A stretch of 64,000 bases of DNA, taken from contig JAHRBC010000002.1 of assembly GCA_022702545.1 (NCBI GenBank), positions 4,960,001 to 5,024,000 of the forward strand, given 5' to 3'. This DNA comes from Phycomyces nitens. Its lineage: Eukaryota; Mucoromycota; Mucoromycetes; Mucorales; Phycomycetaceae. The position numbers were made by a program, and so were the translations under genes. The notes under the pieces are model-generated. The model saw only the letters and a program-made list of their open reading frames with translations. It searched no databases and was not told the origin of the DNA. This document shows positions 22,120-32,870 of the stretch, piece by piece. Position 1 is the stretch's first letter, and the number at the start of each line of letters is the position of its first letter.

Positions 22120-23804
22120 CACTGGAAAAAGTATATGATTTTATAGTGGAGAAATATCTGTAGTATTAAAGTACCATCATCAATTTATTGTTATTTCAAT
22201 CTATAGTTCTCCACCATACAAATATTAATGATACTATAGGGAATGACGCCTGGTCTATCAGAGAAATAGGTCTTTAGTTCCACTTGAAAAACCTTTGATA
22301 CCCCCCAACTTTTCTGTTATTAAAGAGGTCTAGTTTATTTTATATTTCGTGTCAAGTAAGCCTATTATTTATTGTATTTTGTGCCATATAAAGCTAATTG
22401 CAATATTGCAATTTACAATCTATTCATATCCTTTACTTTTAACCTCAGTAACTCATCTCTTTAGGCTGAAAAGCAAAGGGAAATAGTGTCTTTAGACTGA
22501 AAAGCAAAGGGAAATAATGTCTTTTAGACTGAAAAGCAAAAGAAAATAAGGTCTTTTAGACTGAAAAGCACCATATCATACGTTTACATACAAGCCTCAT
22601 TTGTTTGTTGATTTTTAAAAAATAAATTGTTTTTTATTTATTTTTTATTTACTTAATATATATATTTCTAGATGAATGCTCTAATCATATAATAATAATA
22701 TATATGCTATTTCTAGAGTATTGTTTGATATTTTGCATCTAGCAAGACTAACAAGTTCCTACCTGATAGATATTGAATACTGTCTTGGAGGAGAATGGTG
22801 TTATTTAATAGTAATAGGAGTAAAGATTAATTAAATAATCATAATAGATCAAATTATTTGCTGTTGTACTTACAATATTGATATCGTGAGTAGATGGACT
22901 ACTTGATAGATTCATGAGAATATTTCAGCATATTAGCTGTCAGTTGAGATTGTCTAAGAATTGTAAAGTTATTAATATTCTGGATATTTATATATACTAT
23001 ATTATCAGCAGTTTTCTTACCTGTGTGATTGTTTGTTCAGGCATGCAGATGATATTCTTAATATATCTAATAGAGAATAGAACATAGTTATATATGTATA
23101 AGTAAAGAGATATATATGATTTGTAATAATATAATAGCTTACCATGATGTTTGGTTACAAGATTAAGTGACATGCAAAGCCATGATGACTAGAGATATTG
23201 TCATTAGTAAAGAGAAGATTTGAGCAAATATTATTTTATATTATTAAACTATGTAAAATGACCAAAGAGGAGAAGCTTGTTGATGATCTGTAAAGATAAT
23301 GGCAAAATCATTAAGTAATTACATAAAATAATAAGAATAAAATAATTACCAGTATGTGTATAAGAGCAAGAGGCAAAAGAGAAAGAACAAAAAATAATTT
23401 GCATTCCAAGGTGGTTTACCCCTAAAAAAAGTGGAGTCTGTAAAACTAATAATCCCAAAAACATAATATAATTGTCATTTTCATTTTACAGTTAGACGCT
23501 TTATTTAATCAAGAAAGACTCTAATCATTTTTAAGTCAAGGTCTTATAAAATTACCTATATCTGATAATTCATTTTAATTACCACCCAAGAATATTAACT
23601 TTATAACTTTCAAAAGACAGAGAAAACATCGTAGGTTAATAATCAACAAAAATAAAGACATATTCTAATGTCCATCCAATAGAACTACCAAATATTCTTA
23701 ACACCGTCTAAAGTGAGCAATCAAGAAAAGGGCTAATCCAAGACCTATGCTCCCCTCGTTTCAATTGATGTATTCAGAGTTGAAATCACATATTTTTTGC
23801 AGTG
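22120..23804 (-). mobile_element. Non-autonomous CACTA deletion derivative dCMC-a
   Basis: A 1685-bp element with CACTG/CAGTG ends and a perfect TTT duplication (22117-22119, 23805-23807). On minus it equals the left ~245 bp of CMC3 (25716-25965) fused to its right ~1.43 kb (about 30800-32232), with the transposase and gene B removed. It sits in the IS630 transposase. It keeps the small ORF exon of the right arm (MFLGLLVLQTPLFLG) and the subterminal repeats. Confidence 0.85.
22463..22575. repeat. Subterminal repeats of dCMC-a
   Basis: Four units of about 31 bp with core AGACTGAAAAGCAAAGGG plus AAATARTGTCTTT. The same array occurs near 31790-31895 in CMC3 and 55283-55420 in dCMC-b with different copy numbers. 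Confidence 0.75.
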
Positions 23805-24476
23805 TTTGTTGATGAGGTTGGATTCAACCTACACATAAATTGGACCCAATCTAAGTCAAGAAAGAACACCCCTGCAAGGATTAAGGTCCCAACAAGTTCG
23901 AAAGGGAAAAACATCAGCATTTTTGTTGCAATCAGTTACAGAGGGGTGGAGTCATTGGCATGACACATAAGCTTAAGCATAAATATTACATATCATTTTC
24001 TATATGGCTTGATATATTTTAATTGATCATAGAATTATACGGAATCAAACAATGCCAACAATTTCTATGACTTTATCGAAGACTTAATTCGTTTGATACA
24101 ACAACAAAACATAACTGATACATAATACTTTATCTTCAATAATGCACTGATCCACAACACCCTAGCAGAGCAAATGATAAGAGCTGCTAGGAATGTTCCC
24201 GTTCGCCTTCCCCCATGGTCTCCATTCCTTAACCCCATTGAGGAATTCTTCAGCAAGCTGAAAAATGGAGTAAAGAAACACAGACTTATGAACCATGACG
24301 ATCTTTTGGCAAGAGTAACTTCTTCCTGTAATATGATCACTAAAGAAAATTGTCAAGGGTGGATTCGCCATAGTTTAGAATTCTTTCCAAAGTGCCTGAC
24401 CTGAGAGGACATGATGTAAATAAATATATTTTGTAACAATTTATATCATTTGATTTCTTTATCAAAAATGACCATC

Positions 24477-24586
24477 AGTAATAATTATTGGAAAGTGCAC
24501 CAATAAGATTGACAAATCCGCCAATAAAGATTGACATGACTGACAATTGATATTGACCAGCCTGCCAAAATTTGGTAAAAAACCAG
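24477..24586 (+). repeat. Right TIR of the IS630-like element
   Basis: Inverted copy of 4021-4130, ending GGTAAAAAACCAG before TA at 24587-24588. Confidence 0.85.
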
Positions 24587-24757
24587 TATTTATTCTTATC
24601 TTCATCTAGTAAAAAAAATCTTAATTTAGTAATTTGATTTAGATTCTGCCATTTTTGTATACTGGCACATAAGATACTTGGGTAAGTGTAAGTAACTGGT
24701 TACAAGACTACTTGTGAGGAAAGATGCTCAAGTTATCTAGTGTTTATGACTGGGTTA
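24587..24757. other. Short spacer between IS630-like element and CMC4 remnant
   Basis: AT-rich. It may begin with the displaced end of LTR-like unit C. No gene seen. Confidence 0.3.
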
Positions 24758-25422
24758 CACTGCAAAAATGATGTTAAATCAATAATTAATTATGGGGTAT
24801 TATTATCAATAGCAGTATATGAAAAATTGCAACTCAAGAAAAATCTTTTGGTTAGTATCATTGTCAGATATAAGCATGTCTTATTGGTTAGATAGATTAT
24901 AGAATACCTGAAAGTAATAATAAAACTATAAAGGAGCTGGCAATAAACTACTGCTATTATATATTCTCTTTTGATATAAACTCAAAAAATGTTTGCCATT
25001 CCCAATGCTAGTGAAGTTGAATGCCAATACTCAAAATACATTTGCAATCCTGCTGGCTACATGATCACTGCCAAAAGAACTGCCAAGTGTCGTGCTCAGA
25101 GTGACAAAGACAGAGAATTAGATAGAAATATCAATCATAAATAAAATGACTATTATATAGTGTGGGCTGTCATATTAATACTATTTTAAATAGTCTTGCC
25201 CATCCAACAAAGCAGTGTTGATGTGGACATGGAACACTATAAAAATCAATTGTTTTTATCTTTAGCAAAATTTATTATTATTTGATATAAAATTAAGAAT
25301 AATTCAACTCAACCAGCCTTTCTTATTTTCAGCACTGATGATAATTTAAAGAGTATTCTATTGTCAGGAACCAATCTGGACAGGATCAAGGACATAGAAA
25401 ACAGATAGAGAAATATAGATAG
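24758..25422 (+). mobile_element. CACTA remnant CMC4 (left end only)
   Basis: Begins CACTGCAAAAATGATG after TTA. It contains the first transposase exon at 24989-25144: MFAIPNASEVECQYSKY, then AKRTAKCRAQ, which is homologous to exon 1 of CMC1, CMC2 and CMC3 but has lost part of the Cys pattern (CQY instead of CKC). The rest is missing: a solo-LTR-type sequence starts at 25423. No right end found in the window. Confidence 0.65.
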
Positions 25423-25715
25423 TGTTGTGGGTAGAGTAAAAATAGGAAAGATATGAAAGAATTTGTGAAAACTTGTGTAGAGTGTTTATTCAAAAGAAAA
25501 AGGTCATATTTCTACACAGAACTAACTACTGATATTTATATGTTTTCTAATTTATAATTCAGTATATGCTTTGGTAATATTTATCATTATGAGTCATCTT
25601 CCAGGAGTATTGTCTTTCTGGAAAGATCCAGAGAGATCTATTGATATGATACTTCTCTAGTAAGATCAGCCAGAAAGTTTTGGTAAAGAAGAGCATTTAT
25701 GCTATTGGTAATATT
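25423..25715 (+). repeat. Truncated LTR (5' ~293 bp)
   Basis: Starts TGTTGTGGGTAGAG and matches the first ~293 bp of the solo LTRs at 49269 and 61535. It stops exactly where CMC3 begins (25716). The missing 3' part is not present on the other side of CMC3. Confidence 0.8.
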
Positions 25716-26293
25716 CACTGCAAAAAATACCTGATTTCAACTCTGAATACATGAATTGAAACAAGGGGAGTATAGGTCTTGAATTAGCCCTTTTCTTGAT
25801 TGCTCACTTTAGATGGCGTTAAGAATATTTGGTAGTTCTATTGGATGGACATTAGAATATGTCTTTATTTTTGTTGATTATTTAATTACAATATTTTCTC
25901 TGTCTTTTGAAGGTTGCGAAATTAATATTCTTGGGGATGTTGAAAATAAATTATCAAATATGGGCAAGAGTGCGCAGCTGAGACTACTTGAAATATATAT
26001 TTAGTTAAAGTATATTTTAATGACGATATACTTTGGTTAATGAAGAGTTGGAGAAATAGACATGATATCATATTATTAAAAGATGTATATACAAAACAAC
26101 TACTTGGTATATAGTTATATATTTAAAATGAAATAATGTCAATTTCCAAATACAATCATTAAGTGAATTTGTTAATATTTATAATAACGGCATGTACATA
26201 ATGTAAATGGTTCCTGAACTATAAAACAAGCAAAATAAACTATGTTCCTGAACCACTTTTCTTTATATCAATTCTATAACCTCTTTAAACAAT

Positions 26294-29200
26294 ATGTACA
26301 ACACTTTCAATAATGAAGTTCAATGCCAGTGCTCAGTCTGCTCTCTCGATGTCTAAGGATTTGTAGCAGTATCTGCCCAAACAGCACGAAGACATGCTGA
26401 TAACAATCTTGTCAGACATTTTATGCAGACAGCTTCTTGTAAGTAATATATATATAATTTGTTCACATTTCAAAGTGTAATTAAATATTTTAAAAAATAT
26501 AGCATTGTCAGCTGAAGCAATTCTGATAGAGAATGACAATAACATGGAGATTGATGCCAAGGTCCATGATGTTGATGCTCATGTTGAATGTAAGTATAAA
26601 ATTTTATTCAAATTGCATAATAAATTGCAGCCACTTAAATATTTACTTTTTTGCTCCAAAAAAACAATGGAAAACTTACCTGTGTCTGTTACCAATTTTT
26701 GTTTATAGCTGAAAATGAAGATGAGGATATCATTGAGCTTGATACGATGGAAAGCTCTGAATATAAAGCTGAAGAATTTGAAGGTTAGTAAAAGTACAAG
26801 TAAAACATGAATAACATATATTAATACAAAACCCAAATAGAACAATTCTCATCCTCCAACATGCCAGCAGATAACACCCATGCTTTCATTGCTGCCTTTG
26901 CCACCTTTTTCATATCAAAATATGTTGTAAACTCTGGAGGAGCAATTTTGATCAAGTTCCTCAATGAGGTTTTGGCGCACTTTGGCAAATCATTCCGTCT
27001 GCCATTGAGTTTGAGTGGTCTTTCCTCCATGACAGGGTTCAACCAAGTCTGCAAAGGTGTCCAGCGCTACGTGGTGTGTGGCGAGTGCCACAAGACATAC
27101 ATGGAGTTTGACAGTGTTCCCCAGTGCTGCAACTTCAGAAGACTTTCTGGTGGTATATGTGGCGCCGATCTCTTCAAGCCTTTGAGAAACGTAGCACTGC
27201 CAAAGAAGGTGTATATATACAACTCCTTGATTTCTGCCTTGTCCGTTCTCTTCTGTTGCCCTGGATTTGAAAGCAGTATCAATCACTGGAGACATAGACA
27301 GCAAGTTGCAGGCATAATGTTTGATGTCTATGATGGTGCCAAGTGGAGCAATCTGGAAGACAGCAATGGTCAGCAATTTGTGGCCCATGAACGATCAATC
27401 ATGTTGACCCTAAACATTGATTGGTTTCAACCTTTTGATGGGGTTACTTACTCTTGTGGGGCAATCTACATGCCTATAAACAACTTGCCACAAGATAAAC
27501 GATACAAGAAAGAGAACACAATTCTTGTTGGCCTCATGCCTGGCCCAAAGGAAGCCAAGACCAGTGAGATCAATCACTACCTCCGTCCTCTTGTTGCCGA
27601 GCTCCAATCCTTGTATGTGGGTGTGGTGATCCCTACTGTGCGCTGTCCTTCTGGTGCTGCTCTTTTCCTTGTTACCTGCGACATTCCTGCTGCTCGCAAG
27701 GCATGCGGATTCACATCCCACATGAGCACCAATGCCTGCCACAAGTGCAATCGCCAGTTCTCCCATCTCCCAGGGAATGGCAGTGTTGATTATTCTGGTT
27801 TTGTCTTTTCCGAGTGGGTGCCTCAAACTGAAGCAGATAATCGTCGTGATGCCCTGGCCTGGAAGCGTGCATCGAGTGAGGCAGACCAAAAGAGGATGGA
27901 AAAGGAGAATGGAGTCCACTGGTTGGAACTCCACAATCTTGAGTACTTTAATGTAGTTGAGTGCACCATCATTGACCCGATGCATAACCTCTTCTTGGGA
28001 ACCTCGAAGCAAGTGATGGAGAAGTGGAGATCAGCTGGTCTGATCACCAACAGAGACTTGGCTGATATGCAACAAGAGGCTGACAATATGGTCCTTCCCC
28101 CAGACATGAGCACCCTCAAGAAGAAGATTGGCAAGGACTTCCCATTCATGAAGGCCAACGAATGGAAGTCCTGGTGCCTGGTATACTCGCCTGTCCTCTT
28201 GAAAGACCGGTTGCTAAGGGACAATCTTGACAATTGGATGTGCTTCGTCAATGCCTGCCGATACTTGTCCAAGCCCAGCATATCAGAAGACGAGTTAGCC
28301 GAAGCCTATTTCTGTTTGGAGTTGTTTGGACAAGGATGTCAGAACTTGTATGGTGCAGATTTTATCTCACCTAACATGCATCTACATCTGCATCTTCATG
28401 AGACGATCGTCAACTTTGGGCCAGTATACGGCTATTAGCTTTTCAGCTTTGAGAGGTACAATAGTGTACTGAAGAACTACATGACAAACAAGAGAGATGG
28501 CTTTGAGGCCACGTTCATGTGAAAATATCTTGAGGACTCTTGCAAGGTTGATATTGCTTGTAGAATGATGGCCGTAATTGGAAATGCATTGTATATTGCA
28601 TTGCTTTCTGAACTTGTCGAGTTTACTCCTCCTCCTGCTCCAATTGTCCATGCATCCACTGCAACCACCACTGTCACCACCGCCCCATATTTCCAAGTTG
28701 CTTCTCCTAGGTTTGACCTAAATGTCTTTCTTGATTCCGCGCAGTTCAGTACTGTCAACATCAAAGGCAATGAACCTCTTCTTTTGTCGGCCTTCCCACT
28801 TTCCCTAGGGCAATATGAACGAATGGTAGAAGAAGAGTATGAGCATCTTCTTGAGTTCTACAGAGACTCCTATGATGATGATTCTCTTCGCAGTTACCAG
28901 CAAGCTTTGTTCGGCAATGTCTTTGTCAACAATATGATCCAGAAGTTCCCATCGATCAACTTGCTTGGCCAGATATACAAAGGGAGCAATGATGCAGTTC
29001 GCCGCGGGTCATATATACAGGCAATCTTCCAAGAGAACAATGACCGTGATATAAGTGCCTTTACTGGTCAGATTCAGTATTTGTTTGTCAACTCGCTTGT
29101 GAATCCCCAGACTCTTCAACCTGACAATCATACCTTTGCTTATGTCAAATGGTATAGGTTATCTGGTCTGAACACAAGAAGTGATGAAGGGATAGAGTTG

Positions 29201-29347
29201 AAAGAGTTTGCCTTTGCCCAAGGGGATTATCAAAATATCTTGCCAGTGCACCAAATCTTGCTGTCGGTTGCCATTGGTGAGCATACAACTGAGACAGGAA
29301 ATGTTAAGATGATTGTTGCTCCTGTTCTTAGAAAAATATATGCTTAA
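26294..29347 (+). pseudogene. Tnp2-family transposase of CMC3 (three stops)
   Basis: Exons 26294-26438, 26503-26589, 26709-26783 and 26841-29347; total 938 codons with the frame closing exactly, so there are no frameshifts. Exon 1 reads MYNTFNNEVQCQCSVC, then a TAA, then VSAQTARRH. The main exon has LTLNIDWFQPFDG intact, ACHKCNRQFSH, DPMHNLFLGT and LFSFERYN. Further stops are TAG at 28436-28438 (just before LFSFERYN, where CMC2 has Trp) and TGA at 28520-28522 (FM-stop-KYLE; CMC1 has Arg there). The C terminus ends LRKIYA as in CMC1. All key acidic residues remain. Confidence 0.83.
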
Positions 29348-29432
29348 AAATAAATATCTTTACCTATCCTTATCTCACAAAAGTATCTGCAGCAAAAGAT
29401 AGCCAAAAAATATAAAACATAAAATAGATAGT

Positions 29433-30672
29433 TTATTCATTATTTATTGTCCACACAGCCAATGGGACTGCTAAATCCTTTGGTACATCCTTTTGACAAA
29501 CTACTCGGATGCATTTCAAAATAGAGCTTCCCTTTTTCTTTAGTGACTGGGAAGCAAAATCATCAACAAGATCTATAAAAGTCTGGAGCTATTGAATATA
29601 ATAAGGTGTATCAATAAAAGATATAGAATTTTAATATGAAAAACTATGCTAAAATAATTACCTCGTCACTTCTCCAGCTCGGGCAAAAGACCTTTACCTT
29701 ATCTTCTCCATCAGTCTCATCTTCAGACATGGTTTCCTTTTGGAGGGCATGGTTGCAATTTTTTCTGCCTATCTCTCTGTCAATCTGGTCTCTGTACTTG
29801 TTGTATGCCTTGATTTGGTGACAAAGAATCTGTATATAAAGTGTGTAAGAAAAGAACAGCTCCATATCGATTAAAATATAAACTTACCATAACAGTTTGC
29901 TGTTGTCTTCTGCACATAAGTCTTTTTCTGTCTGCAGCCTCTGGGGTTTGCTGGAGCTGGCGCACCTGGTTGATAAAATGGTTTTTTACCATTTTGGCAA
30001 GATCATTCAATGGGATCGCCTTTCCTGCCTCTTGTCTTCCCAAGTAGGTGATCAGCCTTATGGCCAGTGCATTGTTATAGCTACTGTTGTAGTAGCTAGT
30101 CAAGGACCACCCTTGCTTGGCATCATTCTCCATTATCTTGACAGGGTTGTCACTGGTGAAGTTCGGGTGCTTGATATAGCCATTGATTAATTTCTATAAA
30201 TTGGTTTTAGATACTCTTCTTATTGATTTTATGTCTAGTCAAGACTTACTGAGATCTTTGGATATCTCTTTCTAACAACATAGGGTTTCTCACCCCGAGG
30301 TACCAAACTGGCCACTGCAATCGTTCTTGCAGGAGTGCTTCCACCAGACAAAATATCCTTGATGCTGATCTGGCCAGTGACAAGTCTATCAATGACCTTC
30401 TCAAGCTGCGAAATTGACGTCTTGCAGTCACCGACTTCACTTGCGATTGTCTTGTTCTGATTTTCAAGAGAATCCATCTTGACATTTGCCAAGTTTAGCA
30501 AGCTACAGATTTCATTATCATCCTGGTCATTGGGAGTCTCTTCTGCTGTTATGGTGGCCGAAGTAGATGCAGTGGTAAGTTCACTGTTCTGGACATTAGC
30601 CATAGCACTATGCATAATAGATGCATAGATAGGACTACTGGTAAAGATTTTGGAGATGTCAAAGTTGTTCAT
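29433..30672 (-). CDS. CMC3 gene B: conserved accessory protein, intact
   Basis: Predicted exons (minus) 30250-30672, 29888-30193, 29662-29829 and 29433-29588; 423+306+168+156 nt gives 350 codons plus stop with no internal stop. Starts MNNFDISKIFTSSPIY. A putative coiled coil lies around residues 65-115 (MDSLENQNKTIASEVGD...SQLEKVIDRLV). Exon 2 carries DLAKMVKNHFINQVRQL and basic DRKRLMCRRQQQ. Exon 3 has MSEDETDGED and CPSWRSDEL; exon 4 has DFASQSLKKKGS. It is the least damaged of three homologous copies, and its convergent position to the transposase is conserved. Family unknown to me; it could be the TnpA-like partner binding the subterminal repeats (inference). Confidence 0.75.
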
Positions 30673-30886
30673 TTTCTATATGAATAAATGTTTAAATGAC
30701 AATTATTAATATTTTATCTTTATGATATTATAATATTTCTTATAAGTAAAGAAGTATAATGGACTATTATTGATGTTTATTCTACAATATATAATCATAT
30801 TTTATAATGACTTGCTTAAAACTAATTAGTGTCCTTTATTGATTAAATAAAGCGTCTAACTGTAAAATGAAAATGACAATTATATT

Positions 30887-31107
30887 ATGTTTTTGGGATT
30901 ATTGATTTTAGAGACCGCACTTTTTTTAGGGGTAAACCACCTTGGAACACAAATTATTTTTTGTTCTTTCTCTTTTGCCTCTTGCTCTTATACACATACT
31001 GGTAATTATTTTATTCTTATTATTTTATGTAATTACTTAATAATTTTGCAATTATCTTTACAGATCATCAACAAGCTTCTCCTCTTTGGTCATTTTACAT
31101 GGTTTAA
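30887..31107 (+). CDS. Possible small spliced ORF in CMC3 right arm
   Basis: ATG at 30887; exon 30887-31001, intron 31002-31063 (GTAATT...TTTACAG, 62 nt), exon 31064-31107 ending TAA; 52 aa, hydrophobic start (MFLGLLILETALFLG). The exon is also present in dCMC-a, but in dCMC-b the ATG is lost. More GT-AG exon-like segments follow (to about 31480). It may be a small protein or a spliced non-coding transcript. Confidence 0.3.
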
Positions 31108-31784
31108 TAACATAAAATAATATTTGCTCAAAGCTTCTCTTTACTAATGACTTGATGTCTCTAGTCATCACGGCTTTGCATGTCACCCAATCTTGTAACC
31201 AAACATCATGGTAAGCTATTATATTATTACAAATCATACATATCTCTTTACTTATACATATATAACTATGTTCTATTCTCTATTAGATATATTAAGAATC
31301 TCATCCACATGCCTGAACAAACAATCACACAGGTAAGAAAACCACTGATAATATAGTATATATGAATATCCAGAATACTAATAACTTTACAATTCTTAGA
31401 CAATCTCAACTGACAGCTAATATGCTGAGATATTCTCATGAATCTATCAAGTAGGCCATCTACTCATGATATCAACATTGTAAGTACAACAGCAAATAAT
31501 TTGATCCATTACAATTATTTAATTAATCTTTGCTCCTATTACTATTAAATAGCACTATTCTCCTCCAAGACAGTATTCAATATCTATCAGGTAGGAACTC
31601 GTTAGTCTTGCTAGATGCAAAATATCAAACAATACTCTAGAAATAGCATATATATTATTATTATATGATTAGAGCATTCATCTAGAAATATATATATTAA
31701 ATAAATAAAAAATAAATAAAAAACAATTTATTTTTTAAAAATCAACAAACAAATGAGGCTTGTATGTAAACATATGATATGGTA

Positions 31785-31895
31785 CTTTTCAGTCTAAAAA
31801 ACCTTATTTCCCTTTGCTTTTCAGTCTAAAGACATTATTTCTCTTTGTTTTTCAGTCTAAAGACACTATTTCCCTTTGCTTTTCAGCCTAAAGAG
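31785..31895. repeat. Subterminal repeats of CMC3
   Basis: Four units of about 31 bp with core CTTTGCTTTTCAGTCTAAAG, inverted relative to dCMC-a. Likely protein-binding sites for transposition. Confidence 0.75.
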
Positions 31896-32232
31896 ATGAG
31901 TTACTGAGATTAAAAGTAAAAGATATGAATAGATTGTAAATCACGATATTGCGATTAGCTTTATATGGCACAAAATACAATAAATAATAGGCTTACTTGA
32001 CACAAAATATAAAATAAACTAGACCTCTTTAATAACAGAAAAGTTGGGGGGTATCAAAGGTTTTTAAAGTGGAACTAAAGACCTATTTCTCTGATAGACC
32101 AGGCGTCATTCCCTATAGTATCATTCATATTTGTATGGTGGAGAAATATAGATTGAAATAACAATAAATTGATGATGGTACTTTAATACTACAGATATTT
32201 CTCCACCATAAAATCGTATACTTTTTCCAGTG

Positions 32233-32747
32233 TATATAAACCACCATAACATTCTTTCTTCAATAAATAACACTCTCACAGTATCTATAAGTTCCCAAAA
32301 CCCCTAATTTACCACAATCATTCTATTTCATGATACAACAGTATCAATCTCTTCTCTCCTGATTCAAACATAACTAGAAACAAGTATCAAAAGATAGTTT
32401 TGAATAGCTAGTCATGTCAATTATGGCTGGATAGTATGAAGAAAAACCTAATGACAATTGTCTATGTTTTTTTATTGACACATGTTAACTATTTTCTTCA
32501 TGATTCTTATCTTGATCACAAGTCTCCAGAAAATGAACTGATTTCTATCAATTGCTGTCATTTAGAAACTCTAATTTTGAAAAAGTGCAGTTTTGTCTGT
32601 GCCGGGCCTTTTTCTATTTTTTTATTATCAAACTGAGCTGGTCCAGGAGCAGAGTAAATGAAAGAGCATTTTGGTATACCAGTGACTCCAACTATTAAAT
32701 ACCTACAGTATTTATGCTCTGAGCACTTTAAAAAATGAGATACCTGA
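32233..32747. other. Spacer between CMC3 and DIRS-B
   Basis: AT-rich; a 66-codon open frame at 32436-32636 has no recognisable features. No gene supported. Confidence 0.35.
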
Positions 32748-32870
32748 ATTGTGGGTCGTATCTACCACAATAGTTGTAGCCTTTGCTTCGACTCCAGATA
32801 TGGTATTGGCTCTCTGAGCCATGCTTTTATTCTCAGTTTTATTTAAATAAAGTTTCTTTCTATCAAATCC
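32748..32870 (+). repeat. DIRS-B 5' terminal repeat (part)
   Basis: Contains ATTGTGGGTCGTATC, GCTTCGACTCCAGATATGG and the leader ending TTCTATCAAATCC, which is the target duplicated by LINE-2 (32858-32870 and 47416-47428). Confidence 0.85.

Larger units (their letters stand above)
15180..24404 (+). pseudogene. IS630/Tc1-like transposase, split into pieces
   Basis: Pieces: 15180-15212 (MSNTNADNSEL), then after CMC2 21493-21534 (INTPEINTGKLSK), a likely 71-nt intron 21535-21605, 21606-22119, then after dCMC-a 23808-24404. The second part has a helix-turn-helix (VSKTIGIPERTMHR) and YTMHKTIVEKLHF. The third reads FVDEVGFNLHI (first Asp), then NNALIHN, then LPPWSPFLNPIEEFFSKLK (Glu) and ends FPKCLT at 24404, the DDE layout of IS630-like transposases. 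Stops include a TAA at the start of the HTH exon, TGA after TMHR, TGA after RERPIHS and a TAA near 24120, plus a frameshift around the dCMC-a site. Non-functional. Confidence 0.8.
4021..24586 (+). mobile_element. IS630/Tc1-like DNA transposon with nested insertions
   Basis: Bounded by near-identical inverted repeats of about 110 bp (4021-4130 and 24477-24586), each outer end reading CTGGTTTTTTACC and flanked by TA (4019-4020 and 24587-24588), the usual Tc1/IS630 target duplication. The decayed transposase lies in pieces between 15180 and 24404. Removing the nested DIRS-A (4553-14973), CMC2 (15213-21492) and dCMC-a (22120-23804) leaves an element of about 2.2 kb, a normal size for the superfamily. 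These insertions give a relative order: the IS630 element is older than all three. Confidence 0.8.
25716..32232 (+). mobile_element. CACTA/CMC DNA transposon CMC3
   Basis: 6517 bp; left end CACTGCAAAAAATACC, right end TACTTTTTCCAGTG (one mismatch to TTTTTGCAGTG). Transposase on plus (26294-29347), gene B on minus (29433-30672), then a 1.5-kb right arm. The 3-bp flanks do not match (ATT/TAT), and the LTR interrupted at the left does not resume at the right, so one end was probably exchanged with another copy or the flank was deleted. dCMC-a and dCMC-b derive from this family by internal deletion. Confidence 0.82.

Noticed and set aside
32436..32636. 66-codon ORF between CMC3 and DIRS-B
   Set aside because: Short, AT-rich, no motif, no conserved context.
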